NCBI GenBank assembly: GCA_016711095.1
Contig: JADJTP010000001.1
Coordinates: 186,001 to 250,000 of the forward strand
DNA: 64,000 nt
Direction: 5' to 3'
Source of the DNA: Actinomycetales bacterium
GTDB taxonomy: Bacteria > Actinomycetota > Actinomycetes > Actinomycetales > Dermatophilaceae
Under the pieces are notes generated by a model, which was not told the origin of the DNA, searched no databases, and saw only the letters and a list, made by a program, of their open reading frames with translations. Positions 17,619 to 26,415 of the stretch are shown here, one piece after another. The position numbers and the translations under genes were made by a program. Positions within the stretch are counted from its first letter, which is position 1; every line of letters starts with the position of its first letter.

Positions 17619-18255
17619 GCGCGTGCACATCGCCGACCACCAGCTCATCTCGCACAAACTCACCTACCTGCGCGACAAACGCACCGACAGCCCGACCTTC
17701 CGGCGACTCACGGAAGAGCTGGTCACTCTGCTGGCCTATGAGGCGACCCGCGAGGTGCGGGTCGAGCCGTTCCAGATCGAGACGCCGGTGGCGTCAACGA
17801 CGGGGATCAAGCTGGCCAAGCCCAAGCCGCTCGTGGTGCCGATCTTGCGGGCCGGTCTCGGGATGCTCGAAGGGATGGTCCGCCTGCTGCCGAGCGCCGA
17901 GGTGGGCTTCCTGGGGATGATGCGCAACGAGGAGACCCTGGAGGCGATCACCTATGCCAACCGCCTGCCCGATGATCTCTCGGGCCGGCAGTGCTATGTC
18001 CTGGATCCGATGTTGGCGACTGGGGGCACGCTGGTCGACGCTATTCGTTTCCTGGTCGAGCGTGGCGCTGACGACATCACGGCGATCACCCTCATCTCAG
18101 CACCCGAGGGCATCCTGCACGTCGAGCGCTCCCTTGCCCATCTGAGCGTGCCCTTCACCTTGGTCACCGGCGCGGTCGACGAACGGCTCAACGAGAACGG
18201 CTACATCGTCCCTGGCCTCGGCGACGCCGGCGACCGGCTCTACGGCATCGTCTGA
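17617..18255 (+). CDS. upp: Uracil phosphoribosyltransferase
   Basis: A 212-residue enzyme of pyrimidine salvage (uracil + PRPP to UMP). The N-terminal MRVHIADHQLISHKLTYLRD and the PRPP-binding loop LDPMLATGGTLVDAI are diagnostic, as is the C-terminal NGYIVPGLGDAGDRLYGI segment that closes over uracil. The start codon shares two bases with that of the divergent tadA. No convincing ribosome site precedes it, so a leaderless transcript is likely, with its promoter inside tadA. Confidence 0.96.
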   Translation: MRVHIADHQLISHKLTYLRDKRTDSPTFRRLTEELVTLLAYEATREVRVEPFQIETPVASTTGIKLAKPKPLVVPILRAGLGMLEGMVRLLPSAEVGFLGMMRNEETLEAITYANRLPDDLSGRQCYVLDPMLATGGTLVDAIRFLVERGADDITAITLISAPEGILHVERSLAHLSVPFTLVTGAVDERLNENGYIVPGLGDAGDRLYGIV

Positions 18256-18267
18256 CCGGCCCTCCCG

Positions 18268-18963
18268 TCACGCGGGTTCCTCGCATTGGCACGGGCAGTC
18301 GGGTGGGCACGCCCGGCCGATGCTCTCGCAGTCGTCCGAGCACGTGCAGGCAGGGGGCTCCGGGCGTGCTTGCCGCGCCACCCTGGCCCGTGCGTCGGCC
18401 GCCGCGCGTCGGCGGCGGGCTAGGTCCAGCTCTGCCCCAGCCGCCGCCACCTGTCCCCCGCTCGGGTGATCACTCGGTATGCCGCTCTGCGCGCGCCTCT
18501 CGTCGCGGCGCTCACGCCGAGAAACGACCACCTGGGGGCGTGCCCGATCGTGCCGTGGGCCAGCACCCCAATGACGTGGCCATCGCTCGTCCTCGGGCAA
18601 CAGAACGTCGAGGTGGGCCGGAAAGTGGCGCTCGCCCCGATTGCGCGCCGCGTCGGGTGACATGGCCGGCACCTCGTCGCCGCGCCTGTCAAGCACCGCT
18701 AGCCGCAGGCCCGCGATCGCAAGACACTCCAGCAGCACCGCGACGCTCGGGTCACGCCGTCCGGCCTCGACCGCGGCGATCAGTGACTTGGAGACACCGA
18801 TGCGCACGGCGAGCTCGCGCTGGTTGAGATCGGTCTGCCGACGGACGCGTCGGAAGAAGCCGCCCGCGTCGAAGCGACCGCCGGCGCAGGGACCTTCGAA
18901 GGGTCCACGGTCCCCGGTTTCGTCCTCGTCATACCGCTCCGCCATCGTCCAACCCTTGTCCAT
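18268..18963 (-). CDS. XRE-family HTH protein with a cysteine-rich C-terminal tail
   Basis: A 231-residue protein. The helix-turn-helix is at residues ~36-90 (LNQRELAVRIGVSKSLIAAVE), preceded by an acidic leader. The middle is Arg-rich with no recognised domain. The last ~26 residues carry seven Cys in the pattern C-x-C-x3-C-x6-C-x3-C-x-C-x-C, suggesting a metal- or redox-sensing tail. Start ambiguous: the ATG at 18963 has AGGGGA upstream, and the ATG six codons in has AAGGG. No operon partner; target unknown. Confidence 0.7.
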   Translation of the reverse strand: MDKGWTMAERYDEDETGDRGPFEGPCAGGRFDAGGFFRRVRRQTDLNQRELAVRIGVSKSLIAAVEAGRRDPSVAVLLECLAIAGLRLAVLDRRGDEVPAMSPDAARNRGERHFPAHLDVLLPEDERWPRHWGAGPRHDRARPQVVVSRRERRDERRAQSGIPSDHPSGGQVAAAGAELDLARRRRAAADARARVARQARPEPPACTCSDDCESIGRACPPDCPCQCEEPA

Positions 18964-19036
18964 CGAGTCCCCTGGTTAGTCACCTCGTGCTGGGTTCACC
19001 ATCGCAGGAGGCACCGACAACGGGACAGCCCGCGAG

Positions 19037-19129
<93 letters not shown>

Positions 19130-19130
19130 A

Positions 19131-19211
19131 GCCGACGCAGCAGGGCCAGGACCCGCGGCCGACGCAACAGGTCCAGGACCCGCAGCCGACGCAGCATGGC
19201 CAGAACGCTGA
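19131..19211. repeat. 27-bp tandem repeat, three units
   Basis: Units 19131-19157, 19158-19184 and 19185-19211 each begin GCCGACGCA; units 1 and 2 differ at three positions and unit 3 is more diverged. It directly follows the poly-G tract. Confidence 0.7.
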
Positions 19212-19394
19212 GGCATTGCCCCGGCAGCGGGGCGGCCCCGGGGGGGGGGGCCCCCCCGGGGGGGGGGGGGGGGGGGGCCCGCCCCCCCCCGCCGGCCCCC
19301 GCCCGGCCGGCCGGGCGCGCCGGGGGGGCGGGGGGGGGCGGGCAGTCAGCGGCCTTGCCTCGCCACGCGGGGCAATGCCTCAACGAACGCAGAC
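19204..19394. repeat. Dispersed palindromic element, copies 2 and 3 flanking the G/C block
   Basis: A half-element reading ACGCTGAGGCATTGCCCC begins near 19205. An oppositely oriented one (GGGGCAATGCCTCAACG, with a GCCTCGCC arm just upstream) spans about 19363-19394. Both match the element at 11041-11084. The G/C run between them may be an expanded or mis-assembled loop. Confidence 0.55.
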
Positions 19395-19434
19395 CCCCCT
19401 CCACTCGGCGGTCAGCTCGGCCGAGGTCAAGCAG

Positions 19435-21711
19435 CTACGCGGCGACCGTCGGGCGGAGTCGTCGAATGGTCCAGGTCCGTCGGCGGCGGGCGGCATAGAT
19501 GGAGCAGGCGAGGGCCAGGAGCATCGTGACCACGAGCGCGGCCAGGTTGTTGCCGAGGCCTACGCTCGACCCAGCAATCGTCGCGCGTAGGGCCTCGACG
19601 GCATACGTGAGCGGAAGCCAGGCGTGCAGCGCCTGAAACAACCCGGGGGCAGTGTCAACGGGGTATGTGCCCCCAGCAGCGGCCAGTTGCAGACCGGCCA
19701 GCAGGACCGCGACTAATCGCCCGAGTGCGCCCATCAGGGCGACCAAGGCCTGGTTGATGGCAGCGAAGGCCATCGCAACGAGGATGGTGACCCCGACAAG
19801 TGGCCACAGGCTCCCGCTCCCCACGCCCATCCCAAAGCGCAGCACAAGGACCAAGGCTGCGCCCTGGACGGTGGCAAGCAGCGCCGCCGGGAAGAAGCCC
19901 TCAAGCGCGACCAGCGTCGAGGGGGCCGACGACGCCAACGCGCGGGGTGCGAGCGGCCGTAGCAGCAGGAAGCTGGCGAACCCGCCGACCCAGAGGGCCA
20001 GCGCCATGGGGAAGGGCGCCAGTCCACTGCCGTGGTTAGGGACGGCATTGAGGCGGGTCGCTTCGGCGAGGACGGGAGCGGCGGCTACGGCAGCGATCCG
20101 TTGCTGTTCGTCGGCCGTGGAGGTCGGCAGCTTGCTCACTCCTAGGCCGAGGCCGGTGCTGAGTTCCTGGGCCCCCGTTGCCAGCGAGTTGGAGCCGGTG
20201 GCGATCGACGCGACCCCGGTGCTCAGCTCGGCTGCGCCGTCGGCCGTTCGAGACGCACCGCCGGCCAACTCCTCGGCGCCGTCGGCGAGCCCGCGGGCGC
20301 CGCTGCCCATCACCGTGAGGTTGTCGGCAAGCTGCAGTGCCCCGGTCGCGGCCGAGCGAACCCCGCCGGCGAGCAGCGGCATCCCGTTTGCGAGTTGGTC
20401 GGTGCCCTCCGCGAGCTGGGCGGCACCCGGCCGGAGCGCGGCGAGACCGCCGGCCACCCCGGTCGCCCCGTCAACGAGCGCGGGCAGCGAGCCGGAGAGC
20501 TGCGTCAGCCCGCCAGCGACCTCCGAAGCTCCTCCAGCGAGCTGGGTCGCGTCGGCGCGCAGGCCGGCCCCTTGGCCGGCGATGGTCGTGAGATCGGCGC
20601 AGAAGGCTGGGGTCCCGCCCGACGCCGCGCACGTCGCCGCGAGCCCGTCAACCTCCTGGGTGTATGCCGCTATCCCCGCATTGAGGTCGGCGGCGTCGCT
20701 GCTCGCCGCGGACGCCCCCGTGGCGAGCGGGCTAGCCGAATCGGCCACCGTCGACACTCCGGAGGAGAGCGCCGACGAGCCGGACACCAAAGGCTCCACG
20801 CCCGATGCAAGAGCGCCCGCTCCGTCGGCCAACTGGCGGGTCTGGCCTGGCAACGCCCCGACCTGCTGGTCCAGAGTCCGCAGGCCGGCGTCCAGCGACC
20901 CCGCGCCGGTGGCGGCCTTGTCCGCGCCAGCAGCGAGCTGGTCTGCGCCGGAAGCGAACTCACGTGCGCCAGAGGACAGCTGATCGGCGCCCGAGGCCAG
21001 CGCCCCGGCACCCGTCTCCGCCTTGTCGGCGCCGCTGGACAGGTCCTTGGCCCCCCCGGCCAACGACGTGGCGCCGGCGGATGCCTCGGATAGGGAGGAA
21101 CGCACGGAGCCCAGCCCGGCATACAGGGCCTGCAGGTGCCCTTCGGTGATCGTCCGGGCCGCCTCGGCGCTCGTCGCGGTGGCGATAGCCTTCGCGATCG
21201 CGCCGTCCAGGTAGTTGACAGCGTCGTTGGTCGTGACGGTGAGCCGCGCCGCCCGGGCGTCGGCTGGCACGCCGCTGGTCGAGGTCGCCGCCCGAGAGAA
21301 GTCCGCGGGGATCGTCAGCACGGCGGCGAATCGACCATTGGCCAGCCCGTCGGCGGCCGTCGGTGCATCGGTGAGGAACCAGGAGTAGTTGGAGGCCTCA
21401 CTCGAGGAGGTGAGCGAACCGACAACCGAACGGCCCAACGGTGCCAGTTGGGTGCTGCCGTCGGCCAGAGTGAGGGTGACCGGCTCGTCGAGGTTGACGA
21501 CCGCGGCGGTGAGCTGATCGACGCGGGCGAGGGGGCTCTCGTTCGCCCAGGTGTACAGCCCTCCCACCACGAGTGGCACGAGGACGAGTGCCAGCAGGGC
21601 GAGCACGGCGCGCGGGCTGCCGAGAAAGCGGCGCATCTCGGACGTCGGCAGGGCGGGTGCGGGCGACGCCGAGCGGCGGGTACGGGTGGAGCCGATCGGG
21701 ATGGCGGTCAT
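19435..21711 (-). CDS. YhgE/Pip-family membrane protein (ABC-2 type permease fold)
   Basis: A 758-residue protein. One N-terminal membrane helix (~residues 38-58) is followed by a conserved extracytoplasmic YhgE domain. A long central region of repeated LxxGAxxLxxGA-type heptads (~200-540) is likely an elongated helical stalk, and five or so C-terminal membrane helices (~575-745) form the ABC-2 membrane domain. The start at 21711 overlaps the MMPL gene stop (TGATG). YhgE/Pip proteins include the phage infection protein Pip and components linked to export. Here it is the second gene of a TetR-controlled pair and probably partners the MMPL-ABC protein in efflux or lipid export (inference). Confidence 0.85.
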   Translation of the reverse strand: MTAIPIGSTRTRRSASPAPALPTSEMRRFLGSPRAVLALLALVLVPLVVGGLYTWANESPLARVDQLTAAVVNLDEPVTLTLADGSTQLAPLGRSVVGSLTSSSEASNYSWFLTDAPTAADGLANGRFAAVLTIPADFSRAATSTSGVPADARAARLTVTTNDAVNYLDGAIAKAIATATSAEAARTITEGHLQALYAGLGSVRSSLSEASAGATSLAGGAKDLSSGADKAETGAGALASGADQLSSGAREFASGADQLAAGADKAATGAGSLDAGLRTLDQQVGALPGQTRQLADGAGALASGVEPLVSGSSALSSGVSTVADSASPLATGASAASSDAADLNAGIAAYTQEVDGLAATCAASGGTPAFCADLTTIAGQGAGLRADATQLAGGASEVAGGLTQLSGSLPALVDGATGVAGGLAALRPGAAQLAEGTDQLANGMPLLAGGVRSAATGALQLADNLTVMGSGARGLADGAEELAGGASRTADGAAELSTGVASIATGSNSLATGAQELSTGLGLGVSKLPTSTADEQQRIAAVAAAPVLAEATRLNAVPNHGSGLAPFPMALALWVGGFASFLLLRPLAPRALASSAPSTLVALEGFFPAALLATVQGAALVLVLRFGMGVGSGSLWPLVGVTILVAMAFAAINQALVALMGALGRLVAVLLAGLQLAAAGGTYPVDTAPGLFQALHAWLPLTYAVEALRATIAGSSVGLGNNLAALVVTMLLALACSIYAARRRRTWTIRRLRPTVAA

Positions 21712-24653
21712 CAGCGGACCTTCCCTGCGGAGGATGTGGACTGGCTCGCCAACTCGACGACGACAATCGGTATGCCGCCTGCTTCGCCTGGTGCGTCGCC
21801 GCCGACTCCGGCGACCAACTCCGCGGGCAACTCGCCAAGGTCGCGGCAGGACGCGACAACGGTGCGGGAGCCGGCCAAGTGGCCGAGCACCGCCCAGGCC
21901 GCCGCGCGGTCGGCCCCGCCCCTCAGCGAGTCCACATCGTCGACGAGGACGATGCGGGGATCGTCGAGCATGGCCATGGTCACCCCGAGGGTCCAGCGCT
22001 CGAGCGGGCGCAGGTCGCGGACCCGAGTGGAGGGCGACAGGGCGGGGGAGGCGTGGGCCCCCGGGACGGCAGCGACGGCATACCCGAGGAGGTCGCCGAG
22101 CAGCCGCTCGGCCATGGTGCGGGGGTCCGAGCCAACCCAGGGATGCCACGTGCGGGTGGCGAGCCGTTCAACGAGGTGGTCGCTCACCGTGAGCAGCGGG
22201 TCGAGGTCATTGACACCACCGATCTCGGCGAGGGCAGTGACCCGGCGCACGGCCGCAGCCTGGTCGGGCATGAGGTAGCCGGCGATGTCAAGGCTGCCTT
22301 CGGTGATGTCCATTCGGCCAGACAGGGCGAGCAGCAGGGACGTTTTGCCGGCACCCGGGCCACCGTGCACGACGAGTAGGGCTCCGGGTGGGACGTCGAG
22401 GTCGACGCCGGCGAAGACCGGGCCCATCGAGTCACGCACCCCCAGGCCGCGGGTCTGGATCGCCCGCGCCGGTGCGGCGGCCCGGGCCTCGTCGGCGACC
22501 AGCTGCCGATGCAGGCTCTCGCCTTCGACGTCAAGGACGGGGATGAGGCGGTCGAGCCAGCGTGGCAGCCACCAGGCCCGCTCACCGAGCAGCATCATGA
22601 CGGCCGGCACGAGGGTCATCCGGACGATGAAGGCATCGACGAAGACCCCGACGGCCAGACCCAAGGCGACCGGCTTGATGTAGAGCGCACCGTGCGGCAC
22701 GAAGGCCGCGAACACAGCCACCATGATGATCCCGGCGGCAGTGACGACCTTCGCCGCGTCGACGAAGCCCATCGTCACGGCGTGGCGGGCGCCGCCCTCG
22801 TGAATGAAGCGAGCCCGCATGCTAGAGACAAGGAAGACCTGATAATCCATGGCCAGCCCGAAGAGCACGCCCATGAGGATGATCGGCATGAAGGCGATGA
22901 CAGGGCCCGTCTCATCGACACCGAGTGGCCCGGCGAGCCACCCCCAGCTGGTGACCGCGACGACGACCCCGAAGGCCGCGCCGAGCGACAGCAGATAGCC
23001 GGCGGCCGCTGTCAGCGGCACGAGAATCGAGCGGAAGACGAGGGCGAGCAGCACGAGCGAAAGCCCGACGACGACGATCCCGAACGGCAACAGGGCGCCC
23101 GCCAACCGCGACGAGACGTCGACCTGAGCGGCGGTATGCCCGGTCACCGCGAGATCCACGTCGAATCGGTCCGCGACGGCGGGGGCGAGCTCGCGGACGG
23201 CCCGCAGTGCCTCGATGGTCTCGCGGCTGTCGGCGCTACCCGCCGGGATGGCGACGATCACCCCGGTGTCGGCGCTTCGATTCGGGGTGGCGACGCTCAC
23301 CGACACGATGCCTGGGGTCGCCAGGACCATCCGCTCGACCTCGGCGACCACCCCAAGCGGATCGGTCGTGGCGACGATGTCGAGGGTGATGACCAGCGGC
23401 GCGTTGGCTCCCGCGCCAAAGGCCTGCGCCACCGTGTCGAATGCCTGTCGTTGCGTCGATCCAGGCGCGGCGGTGCCGTTGTTGGGCAGGGAAAGGGCCA
23501 AGTCGCGGGCTGGCAACGTGAGGGCTCCGAGCCCCGCGACGACGAGGATCGTGGTCAGTAAGGGCACCGCGGTCACCAGGCGCACCCAGCGGGCCGCCCA
23601 CCCCGTATGCCGCCGCGCGTGGTATGCGCCGGCGACCCGTCTCGGGGTGAGCCGCGATCCGGCGGCACCCAAGATCGCCGGGAGGGCGGTCAGCGCGACG
23701 GCAACTGCCCAGGCAACTCCGAGGGCGGCGCAGATCCCCATGACGGTGAGGAAGGGGATGCCTGCCACGCCTAGGGCGAGCAGGGCGATGGCGACTGTGG
23801 CACCGGCGAAGACAACCGCCGACCCGGCGGTTCCGGTCGCTCGAGCGGCAGCTTCTTCTGGGGCCACCCCGTCGGCGAGCAGGTCACGGTGTCGGGACAC
23901 GACGAACAGCGCGTAGTCGATGCCGACTGCCAGGCCGATCATCAGCGCGAGGAAAGGCCCCGTCGAGGTGACCGTCGTGAACCTGGTGCCGATGAAGATC
24001 ACTGCCATCGAAGCGATGACGCCCATGACCGAGGTGAGCAGTGGGATGCCGGCAGCCAACGCAGATCCGAAGGTCGCGAGCAGGACGATGAGCGCGACCA
24101 GCACGCCGAGGCCCTCGGTGATGCTCATCTCGGGGGTGGTCGGCATGAACAGAGCCCCGCCGACGGATGCGGTCAGGCCGGCCCGCGTCGACTCGAGGGC
24201 CGTCCTAACGATGGGCTCACGGATCGCGTCCGTGATCTCGGTTGCGTCGATGTCGAACTGCACATTGATGATCGCTGTCGAGCCATCGACGGACACGGTC
24301 CCGCGGACGTTCTCGCTGAGCGGGCTCGTCGCGTTGCGTACGTGCGGGAGTGCGGCATAGCGGCTGGCGAGCTCTTCGATCCGACCCTGGACGACGGGGT
24401 CGGCGACAGTCGTCCCCGGGGGGGCCGACACGACGACCTGCCCGCTCGCTCCGGAAAATTCCGGAAACCGGGCGGTGAGCGCGTCCATTGCCTTCTGCGA
24501 CTGGGTGCCGGGGATGTCGAAGGTGTCCGAGGTGCCGCGCTGCAGAAGACCGGCCGCGACGGCGAACGCCACGAGCAGAACCACCCAGCCGACCAGCACG
24601 AGACGGCGCCGCCGAACCGCCCAGTGGCCGAGGGCATAGAGGACCGAAGACAT
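21711..24653 (-). CDS. MMPL-family RND transporter fused to a degenerate ABC ATPase domain
   Basis: A 980-residue fusion. Residues 1-~720 are a full MMPL/RND exporter: N-terminal helix, large extracytoplasmic loop, GIDYALFVVSRHRD and AMDYQVFLVSSMRARF signature segments in the two six-helix halves. From ~770 to the end is a soluble ABC-like domain with a good Walker A (HGGPGAGKTSLLLAL). The LSGGQ signature is replaced by DLRPLERWTLGV, and Walker B ends DD, not DE. MMPL pumps run on proton gradient, so the appended ATPase is unusual and may be regulatory. The start ATG at 24653 has GGGAG upstream. First gene of the pair with YhgE/Pip. Confidence 0.85.
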   Translation of the reverse strand: MSSVLYALGHWAVRRRRLVLVGWVVLLVAFAVAAGLLQRGTSDTFDIPGTQSQKAMDALTARFPEFSGASGQVVVSAPPGTTVADPVVQGRIEELASRYAALPHVRNATSPLSENVRGTVSVDGSTAIINVQFDIDATEITDAIREPIVRTALESTRAGLTASVGGALFMPTTPEMSITEGLGVLVALIVLLATFGSALAAGIPLLTSVMGVIASMAVIFIGTRFTTVTSTGPFLALMIGLAVGIDYALFVVSRHRDLLADGVAPEEAAARATGTAGSAVVFAGATVAIALLALGVAGIPFLTVMGICAALGVAWAVAVALTALPAILGAAGSRLTPRRVAGAYHARRHTGWAARWVRLVTAVPLLTTILVVAGLGALTLPARDLALSLPNNGTAAPGSTQRQAFDTVAQAFGAGANAPLVITLDIVATTDPLGVVAEVERMVLATPGIVSVSVATPNRSADTGVIVAIPAGSADSRETIEALRAVRELAPAVADRFDVDLAVTGHTAAQVDVSSRLAGALLPFGIVVVGLSLVLLALVFRSILVPLTAAAGYLLSLGAAFGVVVAVTSWGWLAGPLGVDETGPVIAFMPIILMGVLFGLAMDYQVFLVSSMRARFIHEGGARHAVTMGFVDAAKVVTAAGIIMVAVFAAFVPHGALYIKPVALGLAVGVFVDAFIVRMTLVPAVMMLLGERAWWLPRWLDRLIPVLDVEGESLHRQLVADEARAAAPARAIQTRGLGVRDSMGPVFAGVDLDVPPGALLVVHGGPGAGKTSLLLALSGRMDITEGSLDIAGYLMPDQAAAVRRVTALAEIGGVNDLDPLLTVSDHLVERLATRTWHPWVGSDPRTMAERLLGDLLGYAVAAVPGAHASPALSPSTRVRDLRPLERWTLGVTMAMLDDPRIVLVDDVDSLRGGADRAAAWAVLGHLAGSRTVVASCRDLGELPAELVAGVGGDAPGEAGGIPIVVVELASQSTSSAGKVR

Positions 24654-24695
24654 TGGGTGGCTCCCAGCGTGGATGCGTCGAAGACCGGAGGTCGA

Positions 24696-24741
24696 TGCAC
24701 GACTGTATTGGATACGCCACCGTATCCGATACGGTCGTGCA
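24696..24741. promoter_or_regulatory. 46-bp near-perfect operator palindrome between the MMPL gene and tetR
   Basis: Two 21-bp arms (starting TGCACGAC and ending GTCGTGCA) with only two mismatches around a 4-bp centre CCAC; the inner core is GGATACG...CGTATCC. It lies 43 bp from the MMPL start and 44 bp from the tetR start, ideally placed for a TetR dimer, or two dimers, to repress both directions. The palindrome is plain in the sequence; the binder is inferred. Confidence 0.8.
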
Positions 24742-24785
24742 TCCAACTCGGCAGTCTGCGGCCGCGGCCGTACGCTGGAGCGGTC

Positions 24786-25475
24786 ATGACTATCACGCCG
24801 ACACCGCAGACATCGCTGGGCCATCCGGTCCAGGCGCCGCGCTCCAACGGTCCGGTCGGGACCGGCGAACCACCCAAGCGCAGCCGCTCCGCCACCCGCG
24901 AGCGGCTGCTCGACGCTGCGGCCGTCGTCTTCGCCGCGCGCGGCGTGGCCGGTGCGAGTGTCGAGGAGGTGTGCGAGCGTGCCGGCTTCACCCGGGGGGC
25001 CTTCTATTCCAACTTCGCGACGAAGGACGAGTTGGTCGTCGCGCTGCTCGACCGGGAGGAGGGCGCTCTACTCGACCAACTGACGACGGCGCTGGGCGAC
25101 GCGCTCACGGACCCAGATCCGGTAGGCGCCTGCGCTCAGCGGCTGTTCGAGCTGCAACCGTTCGGTGCCCACAATTACGCCCTGCGGGCCGAGCTGACGC
25201 TGCTCGCGGTCCGCGATCCGTCGCTCGCTGCCCCCTATCGGGCCACCCGGCGGTCCTTCCGCGATCGCTTCCTGCCGTTTCTGTCCGAGGGCTTGGCCGC
25301 CGCTCGCCTCGAGCTCACCGTGCCGGCCGACGACGCGCTGGACACCCTGGAGGCCCTCTTCGAGGCGAGTGTGCGGGCGAGCATCGTCGCCGGCGATCCC
25401 AACGCGCCAGACAACCTCGCGGCCCGGATGCTGCCGGTCTTGCTCGGCGCGATGACCACGCCGCGGTGCGACTGA
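24786..25475 (+). CDS. TetR-family transcriptional regulator
   Basis: A 229-residue repressor. A disordered N-terminal ~33 residues precedes the HTH (TRERLLDAAAVVFAARG...FYSNFATKDELVVALL, ~37-82), and the C-terminal ligand domain is all-helical. It diverges from the MMPL-YhgE pair across the long palindrome and almost certainly represses that pair and itself. The inducing ligand is likely a hydrophobic compound exported by the pump (inference). Confidence 0.9.
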   Translation: MTITPTPQTSLGHPVQAPRSNGPVGTGEPPKRSRSATRERLLDAAAVVFAARGVAGASVEEVCERAGFTRGAFYSNFATKDELVVALLDREEGALLDQLTTALGDALTDPDPVGACAQRLFELQPFGAHNYALRAELTLLAVRDPSLAAPYRATRRSFRDRFLPFLSEGLAAARLELTVPADDALDTLEALFEASVRASIVAGDPNAPDNLAARMLPVLLGAMTTPRCD

Positions 25476-25493
25476 CCTCGGGCGGTCAGCCGG

Positions 25494-26018
25494 CTAGCAG
25501 CCCGGCGGGGCGGTCGGGGCGGTCGCCGTGCTCGTGGCGACGGCGAGCGACTTGAAGGCAGCGCCGATCACGAGATCGACCGAGGAGTCCGCCCGGGTGT
25601 CCGGGACCAGCACCGCACCCTCGACGAGACCCTGCACGAGCGTGGCGGCGCGCGCGCCGACCGGTCCGAAGCGCACCTCCGCTGTCCCCGCCACGGCCTT
25701 CCTCGCCGGGTCGTTGGCCACCGTGCCGACAATGAAGCCGCGGTCTCTGACGAGCTTGCCGGTCGAGGCCGCCAGGCCGGAGCGGCTCGTCGCGTTATAG
25801 ACGTTGACCGTGACCTGGCTCGGATAGATCTGTCCGCTCGGGTCGGCTGCGCTGGTGCAGGACGGCGCCGGCGCGGCCTTGGCGGGGCCCTGGGTCCAGT
25901 ACGACGAGGCGTAGTAGAAGGCGCCCGCGAGAATTCCGATGAGCACCAGGAGTGTGATCGCCGTCGTCTTATGACGACGAACCCGGCCCACCGATTCCGA
26001 TTCCACGGTGATGCTCAC
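25494..26018 (-). CDS. LytR C-terminal domain (LytR_C) membrane-anchored protein
   Basis: A 174-residue protein with an N-terminal basic patch, one membrane helix (~residues 19-40) and an extracytoplasmic LytR_C domain (VTVNVYNATSRSGLAAS...). The start is a GTG at 26018 with GGAGG seven bases upstream. LytR_C domains occur alone or behind LCP phosphotransferases in actinobacteria and are thought to contact cell-wall polymers. Pairs with the small gene at 26045, as in many actinobacteria. Confidence 0.85.
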   Translation of the reverse strand: MSITVESESVGRVRRHKTTAITLLVLIGILAGAFYYASSYWTQGPAKAAPAPSCTSAADPSGQIYPSQVTVNVYNATSRSGLAASTGKLVRDRGFIVGTVANDPARKAVAGTAEVRFGPVGARAATLVQGLVEGAVLVPDTRADSSVDLVIGAAFKSLAVATSTATAPTAPPGC

Positions 26019-26044
26019 CCAGTCACCTCCATCGGGCTGTCTGA

Positions 26045-26341
26045 TTAGTCAAGCACGAGCACGCGGGCATGCAGGGTGGTGCGCTGGGCGAGTGCAGTTC
26101 GCAAGGCCCGGTGCAGCCCTTCCTCAAGATAGAGGGTGCCCTTCCATTCCACGACGTGAGCGAAGAGGTCCCCGTAGAACGTCGAGTCCTCGGCGAGCAA
26201 CTGCGCTAAGTCGAGGGTGCGCTTGGTCGTCACCAGTTCCTGCAGCCGGACCTGGCGGGGCGCGACGTCGGACCAGTCGCGGGTGGTCACCAGCCCATGG
26301 TCCGGATAAGGCCGATGCTCCCCGATGCCCTTGAAGATCAC
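26045..26341 (-). CDS. Conserved actinobacterial protein, often labelled VapB-family antitoxin
   Basis: A 98-residue soluble protein (MIFKGIGEHRPYPDHGL..., LQELVTTKRTLDL, DSTFYGDLFAHVVEWKG). This family is highly conserved next to LytR_C genes in actinobacteria, and databases often call it a type II VapB antitoxin. No toxin gene is adjacent, and the sequence has no obvious ribbon-helix-helix or AbrB motif, so I treat the antitoxin name with caution. Ends 26 bp before the LytR_C start; likely one transcript. Confidence 0.7.
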   Translation of the reverse strand: MIFKGIGEHRPYPDHGLVTTRDWSDVAPRQVRLQELVTTKRTLDLAQLLAEDSTFYGDLFAHVVEWKGTLYLEEGLHRALRTALAQRTTLHARVLVLD

Positions 26342-26415
26342 TGCATCAGTCTAGGAGGGTGTCCCCACCAGCACAGGGAATGTCCTGTGTAGGCCAGCCC
26401 CATTAGAGTGCCCCC

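Noticed and set aside
26045..26341. A complete toxin-antitoxin pair with the VapB-labelled gene
   Set aside because: No PIN-domain or other toxin lies next to it; its constant partner is the LytR_C gene.
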